From Pseudogulbenkiania subflava DSM 22618 (GTDB taxonomy: Bacteria; Pseudomonadota; Gammaproteobacteria; Burkholderiales; Chromobacteriaceae): a stretch of DNA of 64,000 bases. The notes below the pieces were generated by a model. That model made no database searches, was not told the DNA's origin, and saw only the letters and a list, made by a program, of their open reading frames with translations. How positions within the stretch are numbered: position 1 is the stretch's first letter; every line of letters starts with the position of its first letter. This document shows, piece after piece, positions 26,777 to 36,752 of this stretch. The position numbers and the translations under genes were made by a program. The stretch is taken from NCBI RefSeq assembly GCF_900177275.1, contig NZ_FXAG01000022.1:1-64000 (forward strand), written 5' to 3'.

Positions 26777-29347
26777 ATGACCGACCCGATGCTCGAACGC
26801 TGCAAGGCCTGGCGCCGGACACTCAACGAGGGTCGTCAGCAGCTGGCCGAGACCTACCTGAAGAAGCGTGACCCGGAGCGCTTCCTCAAGCAATACAGCC
26901 AGGTCGTCGATGGTATCCTGCAGGACATGTGGGGGGCACTGGAGCTCGGCCAGCAGGCAACGCTGGTCGCAGTCGGTGGCTACGGGCGCGGACAATTGTT
27001 CCCGCACTCCGACATCGACCTGCTATTCCTGCTGCCATCCGCTAACGAAACCGAACTGAACGATGCGATCACCCGCCTGATCGGTTTAATGTGGGATAGC
27101 GGCCTGGAAGTCGGCCACAGCGTTCGGACCATCGACGAGTGCCTGAGTGAGGCGGCCAACGACATTACGATCGAGACCACGCTGCTGGAAAACCGTTTCC
27201 TCGCCGGCGACGCGGCCCTGCACCAGGCAGCCTGCACCGCGCTCGCCCAGCAACGCGACCCGCTGGCCTTTTTCGAAGGCAAGATTCTCGAGCAGCAACA
27301 GCGCCATAACCGCTATTTCGGCGTCACCAACAACCTCGAACCGAACGTCAAAGAAAGCCTGGGTGGCTTGCGTGACCTGCAAACCATCCTGTGGATCAGC
27401 AAGGCCATTGATCTGGGCGACAACTGGGATGCACTGGTGCGGCGCGGCATCCTAACCTTGGCCGAAGCCCGCCTAATCAAGCACAGCGAGAGCCAACTGC
27501 AAAAACTGCGCATCGATCTGCACCTGCTGTCCCGCCGCCGCGAAGACCGCCTGATCTTCGACCTGCAGCAACAGATGGGGCTCGCCTGGGGACTCAAGGA
27601 CACTCCGGCCAAGCGCGCCAGCGAGCAGGTCATGCAGCTCTATTACCGCGCCGCGAAAACGGTCGGCCAGCTGAACGGCATTCTGCTACCCAACCTGCGG
27701 GCACGGATTTATTCGCAGGTGCCGCGCGTCACGCAGAATCTCAACGCCCGCTTCTATAGCGTCAACGGCATGCTGGGCATCCGTCGCCCGGACGTGTTCG
27801 AGAAAGAACCGTCGGCGATTCTGGAGGCCTTCCTGATCCTGCAAAGAAACCCGGAATTGACCGGCTTTGCGCCGCGCATGCTGCGCGCGCTATGGCACGC
27901 ACGCAGCCGCATCAACGAGAAATTCCGCCGCGACCCGGCCAATCGGGCGCTATTCATGCAGATTCTGCGCGAACCCGGCCTTACCCGAACGTTGCGGCGC
28001 ATGAATCTGTACGGCGTACTGGGCAAGTACCTGGCCAATTTCGGCCGCATCGTCGGCCAGATGCAGCACGACCTGTTCCACGTCTATACCGTGGACGAAC
28101 ACATTCTGATGGTGGTGCGTAACCTGCGCCGCTTCGCCATCAGTGCCTTCAGTCACGAGTATCCCCTGCTCTCGAGGCTGATGAACGATTTCGTCCGCCC
28201 TGAAGTGCTGTACGCGGCCGGGCTGTTCCACGACATCGCCAAGGGCCGGGGCGGCGACCACTCGATGCTCGGCATGGATGACGCGCGCCAGTTCTGCGAA
28301 AGCCACGGCCTGTTGGCCGAAGATACCGAGCTGGTAGTGTGGCTGGTCGGTCAACACCTGACGATGTCCAGCGTCGCCCAAAAGCAGGACATCTACGATC
28401 CGGATACTGTGCTGCGCTTTGCCGACCTGGTACAGACTCCACGCCGTCTCGCGGCACTGTACATGCTGACCGTAGCCGACATCCGCGGCACCAGTCCCAA
28501 GGTGTGGAACGCCTGGAAAGCCAAGTTGCTGGAAGACCTCTATCACGCCACCCTCAAGGTGCTGATGAGCGGCGGCGCCTTGGACGTGGCCTCCGAGTTG
28601 AATGACCGCAAGCAAGAGGCCCTCACCCAATTGCGCTTGTTCGCGGTACCCGATGACGCCATCCAGCGCTTCTGGGATGAGCTGGACACGGTCTATTTCC
28701 TGCGCCATGAAGCACGCGAGATCGCCTGGCACACCCGGGTACTCAATCGCTTCGTCCACGTCACCGAGCCAATGGTCAAGACGCGACTGTCGGACGACCG
28801 CGAAGGCATCCAGGTCCTGGTCTATACCCCAGATCAGCCGGAGCTGTTCGCCCGCATCTGCGCCTTCTTCGGCCGAAGCAATTACAGCATCGCCGACGCC
28901 AAGATCCATACCACGCGGCACGGCTACGCGCTCGACACCTTCCATGTCTTTATCCCGGAGCATCATGATGGCGACTACCGGGACATGATCAACTTCATCG
29001 AATTCGAACTGGCGGACTGCCTGAAGAAAGCGGCGCCGATCGTTCTGCCCTCTGAGGGCCGTATCAGCCGCCACCTCAAGCACTTCCCGGTCAGCCCCCA
29101 GGTAATGATCCGTCCCGACGACCGCGATAACTTCTTTGTGCTGACGATTGTGGCGGGCGACCGGCCCGGTCTTCTGGCGAGGATCGCCAAGGTGCTGACT
29201 GGCTACCGGCTCAACGTCCACTCGGCCAAGATCATGACGCTGGGCAGTCGCGTCGAGGACTCCTTCCTGGTCACCGGCTCGGCGCTGAAAGACGGCAAGA
29301 GCGTGCTGGCCCTGGAGGGGGAGCTGCTCGAAACGCTGCGACTGTAA
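26777..29347 (+). CDS. glnD: PII uridylyltransferase/uridylyl-removing enzyme
   Basis: GlnD, 856 residues, senses glutamine and adds or removes UMP on PII, which in turn controls GlnE and NtrB. Domains in order: nucleotidyltransferase (VGGYGRGQLFPHSDIDLLF near residue 62), a helical linker, the HD hydrolase domain (LFHDIAKGRGGDHS near 482), and two C-terminal ACT domains (from about residue 675 and 785). ATG 26777 begins one base after the lptG stop; the longer frame upstream is a shadow of lptG. The word at 28312-28321 is another uptake-like copy. Confidence 0.96.
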   Translation: MTDPMLERCKAWRRTLNEGRQQLAETYLKKRDPERFLKQYSQVVDGILQDMWGALELGQQATLVAVGGYGRGQLFPHSDIDLLFLLPSANETELNDAITRLIGLMWDSGLEVGHSVRTIDECLSEAANDITIETTLLENRFLAGDAALHQAACTALAQQRDPLAFFEGKILEQQQRHNRYFGVTNNLEPNVKESLGGLRDLQTILWISKAIDLGDNWDALVRRGILTLAEARLIKHSESQLQKLRIDLHLLSRRREDRLIFDLQQQMGLAWGLKDTPAKRASEQVMQLYYRAAKTVGQLNGILLPNLRARIYSQVPRVTQNLNARFYSVNGMLGIRRPDVFEKEPSAILEAFLILQRNPELTGFAPRMLRALWHARSRINEKFRRDPANRALFMQILREPGLTRTLRRMNLYGVLGKYLANFGRIVGQMQHDLFHVYTVDEHILMVVRNLRRFAISAFSHEYPLLSRLMNDFVRPEVLYAAGLFHDIAKGRGGDHSMLGMDDARQFCESHGLLAEDTELVVWLVGQHLTMSSVAQKQDIYDPDTVLRFADLVQTPRRLAALYMLTVADIRGTSPKVWNAWKAKLLEDLYHATLKVLMSGGALDVASELNDRKQEALTQLRLFAVPDDAIQRFWDELDTVYFLRHEAREIAWHTRVLNRFVHVTEPMVKTRLSDDREGIQVLVYTPDQPELFARICAFFGRSNYSIADAKIHTTRHGYALDTFHVFIPEHHDGDYRDMINFIEFELADCLKKAAPIVLPSEGRISRHLKHFPVSPQVMIRPDDRDNFFVLTIVAGDRPGLLARIAKVLTGYRLNVHSAKIMTLGSRVEDSFLVTGSALKDGKSVLALEGELLETLRL

Positions 29348-29361
29348 CGAAGGAGAAAAGC

Positions 29362-29814
29362 ATGCTGTTCCTGGAAGACCTGACCCTCGGCCGACGCTTC
29401 GAGACCGGTAGCCATACCCTCACCGAGGCAGAGTTACTGGCCTTCGCTCACCAGTTCGATCCGCAGTTTTTCCATACCGACCACGAAGCGGCCAAGAACA
29501 GCGTCTTCGACGGTCTTGCCGCCAGCGGCTGGCACACCAGCAGCCTCAGCATGCGCCTGGTCGCCCTGTCCGAGCTGGGCACGGTGGCGAACGGCTTGGT
29601 CGGCATGGACATCATTTCGATGCGCTGGCCACGCCCCACCCGCGCCGGGGACACTCTCACCGTGTGTGTCGAGGTGCTGGAGAACCGCCGCTCCAACAGC
29701 CAGCCCGGCTTCGGCATCGTCACCGTACGCTGGACCACCACCAATCAACGGCAAGAAATCGCCATGCAACTGGAAAACCGCATCTGGGTCCAGGCACGCG
29801 GCGAAGCGGACTGA
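29362..29814 (+). CDS. MaoC-like (hot-dog fold) hydratase
   Basis: A 150-residue MaoC-family protein. Family features are the start LEDLTLGRRFETGSHTLTEAEL, then FAHQFDPQFFHTDHEAAKNSVFDGLAASGWHT, which contains the Asp and His pair used for (R)-specific enoyl-CoA hydration. Substrate is unknown. It is 14 bp downstream of glnD, with AAGGAG just before the ATG, and looks like the last gene of the lptFG-glnD operon. Confidence 0.85.
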   Translation: MLFLEDLTLGRRFETGSHTLTEAELLAFAHQFDPQFFHTDHEAAKNSVFDGLAASGWHTSSLSMRLVALSELGTVANGLVGMDIISMRWPRPTRAGDTLTVCVEVLENRRSNSQPGFGIVTVRWTTTNQRQEIAMQLENRIWVQARGEAD

Positions 29815-29946
29815 GCCGATAGAACCGGCCCGCCCGACATGATCGTTTGAGGATTAATCAGGGTGTGTCGGCAGCCCCGGGGCACCACCCCGAACAGAGA
29901 GACGCAGGCTCAGGGCACCAGCACGGCTGATACCCTGAACAGGCCT

Positions 29947-31548
29947 TCAGCGGACATTCCACTTGCGAAAATCGGCAGTCAGCTTGGAGAGGTCGCCGGC
30001 CGTTTCGGCCAGATGGTTCGAGCTCTGCTCGATGGCACGCGTCGTATGCAGATTCTGCTCGGCGATGGTGTTGAGCTGTTCCAGCGAAGCGGCCACCTCG
30101 TGCACCGACTGCGAGTTTTCCTCCATGCCCATGGCGAGATCGTTGGCTTGACGTCGCGCCTGCTCGGCCACCTGCATCAGGTGATCGAGGTTGGCCGAAG
30201 ACTGGCGAATATGCCCGCTGACCTCTTCCACCTCTTCGACCGTGGCATCCATGCTGGACACAGCCTGCCGCGTGATCTCGCCGATTTGCTGGACCACTTC
30301 GGTAATCGATCCGGTTGCCGAACTGGTCCGTTCCGCAAGCTTGCGCACTTCATCCGCCACGACGGAAAAGCCGCGGCCCGCTTCTCCGGCGCGCGCCGCC
30401 TCGATGGCGGCGTTGAGTGCAAGAAGGTTGGTCTGCTCGGCGATCTCGTGGATCATGTCGGTCATGGTGCGGATACGCTGCATCGAGTGATCCATTTCGG
30501 AGATCGCGGCACGCGAGGTGCCCACCACCGACACCGTGCGCTCGGCAGCCCGCGTCGCCGCCTGCATTGTGTCCTTGCCGGCTTCGGCAACCGACTTCGT
30601 CGATTCGGCGCCGTTCAGATTCTGCTCCGCCAGCTCCACCACGTCTTTGATCGCCGCGCTCATGGTTTCCATGTTGCGACTGATCTGCATCAGGCCTTCG
30701 CCCTGCTGCACCGAGCGTGCCGCCAGCGAATGCATCTCGTCGCGCAACTGATCAGCCTGGCCGGAGGTCCGCGAACCCGCACCGATCACATCCGCCACCA
30801 CGGCACGATAATGGATGCGCAACGACTCCAGCCCGCCGATCACCTCGCCCAGCAGCCCGCCATCGCGGACCTGGAGGTCGCGGCCGAGTCGCCCTTCCGC
30901 GAGTTCACCGAAGCCCTGCCGCAACAGGCCCAGCACCTTGTTGACCCGCCACCAGCCCCAAGCCCCGCCACTCACGGCCAGCACAGCGCCGGCCATGACA
31001 AGCGCTGCCCCACCCACGCCTGGCGGCACGAGACTGCCGGCCAACAACAACACAACGCCGGCCCCCGCCAGCAAAGGAGCCCAGCGCAGCACGTCGACGC
31101 AACGCCGCAAGGCCTTGAGGGTGGACGGCACCACCGCCTGCTTGTTGCGGACAGCCTGGTATAACGCCGTGGCGGCCGCAATTTCCTCGCGCCGAGGCGC
31201 CGATCGCACCGACATGTAACCGGTAATCTTGCCATGCTCGGTGATCGGCGTGACATACGCTTCCACCCAGTAGAAATCACCATTTTTGCAGCGATTCTTG
31301 ACCAAACCCCGCCACGGCCGCCCCGTCTTGATGGTCTCCCATAGGTCGGCAAAGGCCTCGGGCGGCATGTCCGGGTGGCGCACGATGTTGTGATTGCGGC
31401 CGACCAATTCTGCTTCGCTGAAGCCGCTGATATCGACAAAGGCACGATTCACATAAGTGATGCTGCCCTTGGCATCGGTCTTGCTGACGATAGGATTGGA
31501 TGGGTCGACCAGATGCTCCTGGTCGGTAACCGGCAGGTTGATTTTCAC
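29947..31548 (-). CDS. PAS-domain methyl-accepting chemotaxis protein (Aer-like)
   Basis: A 533-residue chemoreceptor. An N-terminal PAS domain (about residues 15-115; [17 protein letters not shown], then WVEAYVTPI) precedes two membrane helices (about 155-200) and a cytoplasmic signalling domain with the conserved hairpin [20 protein letters not shown]. There is no periplasmic sensor, so like Aer it probably senses redox or energy state through a PAS-bound cofactor. No chemotaxis genes are adjacent. It carries the uptake-like word at 30190-30199. Upstream is a long AT-rich region with its promoter. Confidence 0.93.
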   Translation of the reverse strand: MKINLPVTDQEHLVDPSNPIVSKTDAKGSITYVNRAFVDISGFSEAELVGRNHNIVRHPDMPPEAFADLWETIKTGRPWRGLVKNRCKNGDFYWVEAYVTPITEHGKITGYMSVRSAPRREEIAAATALYQAVRNKQAVVPSTLKALRRCVDVLRWAPLLAGAGVVLLLAGSLVPPGVGGAALVMAGAVLAVSGGAWGWWRVNKVLGLLRQGFGELAEGRLGRDLQVRDGGLLGEVIGGLESLRIHYRAVVADVIGAGSRTSGQADQLRDEMHSLAARSVQQGEGLMQISRNMETMSAAIKDVVELAEQNLNGAESTKSVAEAGKDTMQAATRAAERTVSVVGTSRAAISEMDHSMQRIRTMTDMIHEIAEQTNLLALNAAIEAARAGEAGRGFSVVADEVRKLAERTSSATGSITEVVQQIGEITRQAVSSMDATVEEVEEVSGHIRQSSANLDHLMQVAEQARRQANDLAMGMEENSQSVHEVAASLEQLNTIAEQNLHTTRAIEQSSNHLAETAGDLSKLTADFRKWNVR

Positions 31549-31873
31549 GAAACGATCTCAGAAATAACGATATTTTATAATTATTATTTATAATAAATAA
31601 TTGCCGGGAACAAAGCAAAGCAATCGTCGTTCACTTTGCCTTGAGCGACATCAAGCCAATCAAAACCGCCGCAAGATGGCCGCAAGATGGCCGGATCGGC
31701 CATGGCGGGGATCGGCAGAAGGTTGGGGAAGACGGTTACCCTAGGTCGCCAGCGTGAACCGGGTTCAGGAAACGTCATTGAATCTGGCTAAGGAGAGGCA
31801 AAAAGCGTGGGAAACGGGGCTCTGCGGGCAAATCGTTTATCCCGGCCACCACGCCAGGGCTCACTGGCCCGTT
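31549..31873. other. intergenic region upstream of the chemoreceptor
   Basis: No gene is visible in these 325 bp. The part next to the chemoreceptor (about 31568-31605) is very AT-rich for this genome and contains overlapping TTATAAT-like words on both strands, so it probably holds the chemoreceptor promoter; I could not place -35 and -10 elements with confidence or find a convincing sigma-28 site. Further out a GCCGCAAGATG word is tandemly repeated (about 31671-31692). No terminator is obvious. Confidence 0.5.
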
Positions 31874-32527
31874 CTATTTATCGCACCAGCCCTCCTCGGC
31901 CGGGGGACGCAACCACTCGATAATGGTCTGCCACGCGGCACGATCCCTGGCCACCTTGCTGGCCGGCAGATCGAACAAGGTCAGGCCTTGCGCCGCGGCT
32001 TGCACGTACAACTGGGTATCTCTCAACCAGCTCAGAACCGCCACGTCGTGGCGCTGCAGGAAGGATTCCAGTTCACGCGCCGAGCGGGTGCGCGGGTCGA
32101 CACGCATGCCGACCACAGCCATGAATACCTTGTTTTTCCTGATCGCCTTTTCTTCCAGCAGCCGATGGAAGAATTCCTCGCTCGCCCACATGTCGAACGG
32201 GGAAGGCTGGATCGGGATCAGGATACGGTCGACTCGGGAGATCAGACTGTTGAGTCGCTTGCCATGAAGCCCGGCAGGGCTATCCAGCACCACGACACTG
32301 GTGCCCTTCGGCGGCTTTGCCGGCTCGCCAGGCTCGACCTGCCAGCCGTGAATGCTCGGTAGAACGGGCGGGCGGCGTGCCAGCCAGTGCAGGGATGACT
32401 GCTGCCGATCGACATCCCCGAGCATGACCTTGTCACCGCTGTTGGCAAAATATCCGGCCAGATTTGTCGCCAGGGTCGATTTGCCACTCCCCCCCTTGGG
32501 GTTGGCAACCAGCACCGAAAGCACCAT
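31874..32527 (-). CDS. ParA/MinD-family ATPase (orphan)
   Basis: A 217-residue deviant-Walker ATPase. The N-terminal VLVANPKGGSGKSTLATNLA has the signature lysine of the ParA/MinD superfamily, followed by VMLGDVDRQQSSLHW and VVVLDSPAG. No ParB gene or centromere-like repeats are adjacent, so it is an orphan; orphan ParAs position plasmids, chemoreceptor arrays or other cargo. ATG 32527 is chosen because GGAG lies six bases upstream; an in-frame ATG at 32539 overlaps that site. The chemoreceptor gene lies downstream on the same strand. Confidence 0.85.
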   Translation of the reverse strand: MVLSVLVANPKGGSGKSTLATNLAGYFANSGDKVMLGDVDRQQSSLHWLARRPPVLPSIHGWQVEPGEPAKPPKGTSVVVLDSPAGLHGKRLNSLISRVDRILIPIQPSPFDMWASEEFFHRLLEEKAIRKNKVFMAVVGMRVDPRTRSARELESFLQRHDVAVLSWLRDTQLYVQAAAQGLTLFDLPASKVARDRAAWQTIIEWLRPPAEEGWCDK

Positions 32528-32631
32528 GCTCGTCTCCATTGCATCACGGCGCGATGACTCTACCGAAGCCATCGCCCTTGCCTGTTTTCGGAAATTCTGT
32601 TCAGCTTGCCGCTGGATACAGGGAAACAACC

Positions 32632-33291
32632 ATGATACGCAGCTTTGACGCCGTCTTGTTCGATATGGACGGCCTGATGATAGATACCGAATCGGTGAGC
32701 GCTTCAAGCTGGCGTCTGGCGGGCGAGTCGCTCGACATTCAGATCCCCGAGGAACTGATTCACAGCATGGTCGGCCTGTCGGTCAGCCGGAGCCTGGAAC
32801 GGGTCATCGAGCACTACGGCGACCGCACTCTCGGCCAAGCCTTGAGCGAGGCCTGCCGTCACCACTACCGGCGCCAGCTCGCCGAGGATGACATTCCCCT
32901 CAAGAGCGGTATCGAGGCAGTACTGGATTGGCTGAGTGAACAAGACATTCCGCGCGCCGTGGCGACGTCGACACAACGGCTGATGTGCGACCTCAAATTG
33001 CAACGCACCGGTTTGGCGCGTTATTTCGATATCAGCGTTGCCGGTGACGAGGTCCAGCATACCAAACCGGCCCCCGACGTTTATCTGGCCGCCGCCGCCA
33101 GACTCGACATTGCGCCGGAGCGCTGCATCGTACTGGAAGACTCTCCGTACGGGCTCCTTGCGGGACACGCCGCAGGCATGCGTGTCATCCTAGTACCAGA
33201 CCTGATCAAGCCCAGCCAGGAAGACAACGCCAAGGCCCTCGCCACGTGCGACACCCTGCACGACGCCCTGACCCTCCTCAAGTCACTGTGA
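32632..33291 (+). CDS. HAD-superfamily hydrolase (beta-phosphoglucomutase-like)
   Basis: A 219-residue HAD phosphatase of subfamily IA. Motif I is VLFDMDGLMIDTE, motif II is VATST, motif III is the lysine in HTKPAPDVY, and motif IV is VLEDSPYGLLAG. It acts on small phosphorylated metabolites, with specificity unknown (YniC/PGMB-like). ATG 32632 has AGGGAAA upstream. It is divergent from the ParA gene, and convergent with yigZ across an inverted pair of uptake-like words. Confidence 0.88.
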   Translation: MIRSFDAVLFDMDGLMIDTESVSASSWRLAGESLDIQIPEELIHSMVGLSVSRSLERVIEHYGDRTLGQALSEACRHHYRRQLAEDDIPLKSGIEAVLDWLSEQDIPRAVATSTQRLMCDLKLQRTGLARYFDISVAGDEVQHTKPAPDVYLAAAARLDIAPERCIVLEDSPYGLLAGHAAGMRVILVPDLIKPSQEDNAKALATCDTLHDALTLLKSL

Positions 33292-33298
33292 CATCGAC

Positions 33299-33325
33299 AG
33301 GTTGGCCGAACTCTTCGGCCAACCT
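33299..33325. terminator. terminator-like hairpin made of two facing uptake-like words
   Basis: AGGTTGGCCGAA (33299-33310) and TTCGGCCAACCT (33314-33325) form a perfect 12-bp stem with a three-base loop between convergent HAD and yigZ genes. The right arm overlaps the last two bases of the yigZ stop codon. No T-run follows on either side. Confidence 0.7.
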
Positions 33326-33944
33326 AGTCCCGGGCATTGCCATCAGTAGGCGCCTTGGCCTGGCCATCGAGCACCGTCAACGCCCCATGCAGATAATCGG
33401 TCAGTTGGGCCAGCAACTGCGCCCCCAACTCCGCTGGCGCTTCCAGAGTCAGCTGCACCCGGTCGCCGTAAGCGGGCTCCAGCACGATCACGCCATGGTC
33501 CGAACAAAAGCGCCGCAATCGCGACTCCTCGGCAAAGCCGGTACTGACCCTGTAGCGAGCCATCTTGACGGTCGGCAGTAGCTGGGCATTCTGCAGGGCG
33601 GCACTCACCGCCTGGGCATAGGCCCGCACCAAGCCGCCGGCGCCCAGTTTGATGCCGCCGAAATAGCGCACCACCACCGCCAGCACGTTACCCACATCCT
33701 TGTGCGTCAACACCGCATACATCGGCTTGGCCGCCGTACCGGAAGGTTCGCCGTCGTCGTCGAGTCCCGAATCCCCTTCCGTCAGCAGTACCGAGCAGTA
33801 ATGCCGGGCATCCTTCCAGCGCTGACGCACCTCGGCCAGACGGTCCATCGCCTCGGCCCGGCTGGTTACCGGATAGAGTACGACGATGAAGCGGCTTTTC
33901 TTGATCTCGATCTCGGCCGTTACCGGTGCCGCTAGTTGCAACAT
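33324..33944 (-). CDS. yigZ: YigZ/IMPACT family protein
   Basis: A 206-residue member of the UPF0029/IMPACT family. Hallmarks are IKKSRFIV, the DDGEPSGTAAKPM motif and the VVVRYFGGIKLGAGGLVRAY block, followed by the smaller C-terminal ferredoxin-like domain. The biochemical role of bacterial YigZ is unclear; eukaryotic IMPACT regulates translation through GCN1. The gene stands alone, convergent with the HAD gene, sharing its stop with the hairpin of repeated words. Confidence 0.9.
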   Translation of the reverse strand: MLQLAAPVTAEIEIKKSRFIVVLYPVTSRAEAMDRLAEVRQRWKDARHYCSVLLTEGDSGLDDDGEPSGTAAKPMYAVLTHKDVGNVLAVVVRYFGGIKLGAGGLVRAYAQAVSAALQNAQLLPTVKMARYRVSTGFAEESRLRRFCSDHGVIVLEPAYGDRVQLTLEAPAELGAQLLAQLTDYLHGALTVLDGQAKAPTDGNARD

Positions 33945-34203
33945 TGCTGCCTTTCCTCAAGCTGGAACCACGGATAAATCACACTGTGCCTTCCCGGATC
34001 GATCCGCGGGCTCGCCGCCGCCCCCCTTTTACCTGGGTTTTGTCAGCACACACAAAGTCTCCATCTTACCCGAAGCCCTACCTAGGCTGAGATGAAGCAC
34101 AGCCATTACCGATGAGGCTGGCCAGGCCAACACACCTCCCATGCTTGTCACCGACTCCGTCGGGATGGACAATAACCCATCCATCATGGCCGGAAAGGTA
34201 ACG

Positions 34204-34635
34204 ATGCTGAGCACCCCTACCCTATGGTTCACCTGCGCCGTGGTTGCCCTGATCGCCGAGTTCGTCACCGGCACCTTCTACCTTCTGGTGGTAGCACTAG
34301 CCTTGGCCGGGGGTGGGCTGGCGGCACTAAGCGGCCTGGGTGCCGCCGCCGAGCTGACCGCCGCCAGCCTGACCGGCGTCATCGGGCTGTGGCTCGTCAC
34401 CCGCTGGAAACAACGCCACGCCAACCCGCGCCAGCCTCGCCGCGAGGCCGACTTCGGCCAACCCGTACGCATCGTCAGCGTTGCCGGCAATGGTCAGGCT
34501 CGCGTCCATTACCGTGGCACCGAATGGGACGCTGAGCTGCTCGACCCCACCCTCTCTCGCGGCCAGACCGGGTACATCACCGACAGCGACGGCGGCCGGC
34601 TCAAGATTTCCTCAACACCACCAGGACAACACTAA
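34204..34635 (+). CDS. NfeD-like membrane protein
   Basis: A 143-residue NfeD-family protein. Two to three membrane segments cover about residues 5-70 and a C-terminal OB-fold domain follows (GQPVRIVSVAGNGQARVHYRGTEWDAE split over residues 85-112). I chose ATG 34204 because GGAAAGG lies five bases upstream; ATGs at 34141, 34165 and 34186 are in frame but lack this. NfeD proteins pair with SPFH/stomatin proteins in membrane microdomains, and the SPFH gene overlaps its stop by one base. An uptake-like copy is at 34453-34462. Confidence 0.87.
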   Translation: MLSTPTLWFTCAVVALIAEFVTGTFYLLVVALALAGGGLAALSGLGAAAELTAASLTGVIGLWLVTRWKQRHANPRQPRREADFGQPVRIVSVAGNGQARVHYRGTEWDAELLDPTLSRGQTGYITDSDGGRLKISSTPPGQH

Positions 34636-35576
34636 TGGAACTGGCGCTCCTCCTCTTTCTGGCCGTAGTGATCTTCGTCCTCAAATCGATCAAAGTCGTA
34701 CCGCAACAGCATGCCTACGTGATCGAGCGGCTCGGACGCTACCACGGCACACTGCAGCCCGGGCTCAGCATCGTCGTGCCTTTCGTCGATCGCGTCGCCT
34801 ACAAGCACATCCTCAAGGAGATTCCGCTCGACGTCCCCAGCCAGATTTGCATCACCCGCGACAATACCCAGCTCAAGGTCGATGGCATTCTGTACTTCCA
34901 GGTCACCGACCCGCAGCGGGCCTCCTACGGCTCCAGCGACTACATCCTGGCGATTACCCAACTGGCTCAGACCACGCTGCGTTCGGTCATCGGCAAGATG
35001 GAACTCGACAAGACCTTTGAGGAGCGTGACGAGATCAATCGCGCCGTGGTCGCCGCCCTGGACGAAGCCGCCTTCTCCTGGGGGGTCAAGGTGCTGCGCT
35101 ACGAGATCAAGGACCTGGTGCCTCCGCAGGACATCCTGCACGCCATGCAGGCACAGATCACGGCCGAGAGGGAAAAACGCGCCCTGATCGCCTCGTCGGA
35201 AGGCCGCAAGATGGAACAGATCAACATCGCATCCGGTACGCGCGAAGCCGCCATCCAGCAGTCACAGGGTGAAATGCAGGCCACCATCAACCAGTCGGAA
35301 GGGGCAAAACAGGCTGCCATCAACAAGGCCCTCGGCGAAGCGGAAGCCCTGCGCCTGGTTGCCACCGCCACTGCCGAAGCCATCCAGCGCGTGGCAGGGG
35401 CGATCAAAACCGAGGGCGGCATCGAAGCGGTGAATCTCAGAGTGGCCGAGCAGTACGTCGACGCATTCGGCAAACTCGCCAAAGAGAACAATACCCTGAT
35501 CCTGCCCGGCAACGTCGCCGACATCGGCGGCCTGGTCGCCAGCGCCATGAGCATCGTCAAGCAGGTTCAACGTTAA
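34635..35576 (+). CDS. SPFH/stomatin-like membrane protein
   Basis: A 313-residue SPFH protein (QmcA/stomatin type). One N-terminal membrane hairpin (about residues 2-17) is followed by the SPFH domain ([19 protein letters not shown] onward) and a helical, glutamine- and alanine-rich C-terminus ([21 protein letters not shown] region) expected to oligomerise. Such proteins form lipid-domain scaffolds and often regulate FtsH-type proteases. The start ATG overlaps the nfeD-like stop in TAATG, consistent with the well-known NfeD-SPFH pair. Confidence 0.92.
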   Translation: MELALLLFLAVVIFVLKSIKVVPQQHAYVIERLGRYHGTLQPGLSIVVPFVDRVAYKHILKEIPLDVPSQICITRDNTQLKVDGILYFQVTDPQRASYGSSDYILAITQLAQTTLRSVIGKMELDKTFEERDEINRAVVAALDEAAFSWGVKVLRYEIKDLVPPQDILHAMQAQITAEREKRALIASSEGRKMEQINIASGTREAAIQQSQGEMQATINQSEGAKQAAINKALGEAEALRLVATATAEAIQRVAGAIKTEGGIEAVNLRVAEQYVDAFGKLAKENNTLILPGNVADIGGLVASAMSIVKQVQR

Positions 35577-35631
35577 GACAGCCTACGGCCGCAGCTTGTA
35601 TTGCGGCCGGCCTGCCCCCATAATCGTTTGC

Positions 35632-36165
35632 ATGAAATTCCTGTCCGACCTCTTTCCCGTCCTGCTGTTCTTCGGTGCCTACTGGTTCAGCAGAGACATG
35701 TTCATCGCCACCGCTGTCGCCATTGCCGCCACCACATTGCAAGTGGCGACCGCTTGGCTGCGCCACCGCAAGGTCGAAACCATGCAATGGGTCAGCCTCG
35801 GGCTGATCGTGGTGCTGGGTGGTGCCACCCTGCTGCTGCATGACAAGCATTTCATCATGTGGAAGCCGACCGTACTGTACTGGATCATGGGCGCCGGCCT
35901 GCTGATCGGGGAACTTGCCGGCAAGAACGGCATCAGAGCCTTGGTTGGACAGCAAATGGAACTCCCCGCTGCCGTGTGGCGCAAGCTCAATTACGCGTGG
36001 GTGGCGTTTTTTGCCCTGATGGGTGCGCTCAACCTGTTCGTTGCCTTCCGCTTCAGTGAAGACATCTGGGTCAATTTCAAGCTATTTGGTGGATTGGGCC
36101 TGATGTTCGCCTTCGTCATCGCCCAAAGCCTGTTTCTCTCCAAGTATCTAGAGGAAAAAAAGTAA
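35632..36165 (+). CDS. yciB: intracellular septation protein A family (YciB/IspZ)
   Basis: A 177-residue inner-membrane protein with about five membrane segments. The start [18 protein letters not shown] and the later [10 protein letters not shown] and [12 protein letters not shown] are family-typical. YciB interacts with cell-elongation and division proteins and influences envelope homeostasis. ATG 35632 is chosen over upstream codons lacking similarity. It begins an operon with yciI, bolA and two ppiC genes, each joined by overlaps or short gaps. A small GC hairpin (GGCCGCA / TGCGGCC, 35588-35612) precedes it. Confidence 0.93.
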   Translation: MKFLSDLFPVLLFFGAYWFSRDMFIATAVAIAATTLQVATAWLRHRKVETMQWVSLGLIVVLGGATLLLHDKHFIMWKPTVLYWIMGAGLLIGELAGKNGIRALVGQQMELPAAVWRKLNYAWVAFFALMGALNLFVAFRFSEDIWVNFKLFGGLGLMFAFVIAQSLFLSKYLEEKK

Positions 36166-36467
36166 TGCTGTACGCCATTATCGGCCAGGACCAGCCAGGC
36201 TCTCTGGAAAACCGTCTGGCCGCCCGCCCGGCTCATCTGGCGCGCTTGCAGGCTTTGCAAGAACAGGGCCGCTTGCTCGTCGCCGGGCCGTTTCCGGCCA
36301 TCGACTCGCCAGATCCGGGTCCTGCCGGATTCAGCGGCAGCCTGATCGTGGCCGAATTCGGCTCACTCGACGAGGCTCGCGACTGGGCCGATGCCGACCC
36401 CTACGTCGCCGCTGGCGTTTACGCGCAGGTCGAGATCAAACCGTTCCGCAAGGTCTTTCCGGCATGA
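36165..36467 (+). CDS. YciI family protein
   Basis: A 100-residue YciI-like protein (alpha-beta plait fold related to dehydrochlorinases). Family features are [20 protein letters not shown] at the start, a histidine in [10 protein letters not shown], and the final [20 protein letters not shown]. The function of the family is unknown. The ATG overlaps the yciB stop in TAATG and its own stop overlaps the BolA-like start in ATGA. The yciB-yciI-bolA order is conserved in betaproteobacteria. Confidence 0.9.
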   Translation: MLYAIIGQDQPGSLENRLAARPAHLARLQALQEQGRLLVAGPFPAIDSPDPGPAGFSGSLIVAEFGSLDEARDWADADPYVAAGVYAQVEIKPFRKVFPA

Positions 36468-36730
36468 ACGACATCCTGCAACGGATGCAAGAACGCCTGT
36501 CCAGCCTGCAACCCGAACACCTCGACATCGAGGACGATAGTGCCGCCCATGCCGGCCACGCCGGTGCCCGATCGGGCGGTGGACACTACAACCTGACCAT
36601 TGTCAGCCCCTGCTTCGCGGGCCTGAGTCGTGTCAAGCGCCACCAAATAGTATACGAGGCGCTGGGCGATCTCATGCAAACCGGCATCCATGCCTTGGCC
36701 ATCAAAGCCATCGCCCCGAACGAAATCTGA
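36464..36730 (+). CDS. BolA family protein
   Basis: An 88-residue BolA-family protein. BolA-like proteins bind [2Fe-2S] clusters with monothiol glutaredoxins or bind DNA. Visible features are the start [21 protein letters not shown], a histidine-rich loop [19 protein letters not shown] with the conserved GxHY-like end, and the [17 protein letters not shown] helix. It overlaps yciI by ATGA and is 22 bp before the first ppiC gene. Confidence 0.9.
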   Translation: MNDILQRMQERLSSLQPEHLDIEDDSAAHAGHAGARSGGGHYNLTIVSPCFAGLSRVKRHQIVYEALGDLMQTGIHALAIKAIAPNEI

Positions 36731-36752
36731 CATCACCGATAAGGATTCCCCC

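Noticed and set aside
29863-31164. A 433-codon plus-strand frame opposite the chemoreceptor
   Set aside because: The chemoreceptor has the invariant signalling hairpin; the opposite frame is histidine/arginine-rich shadow text.
31671-31692. Tandem GCCGCAAGATG copies as a possible CRISPR or iteron
   Set aside because: Only two adjacent copies, no spacers and no further repeats; the window has no cas genes.
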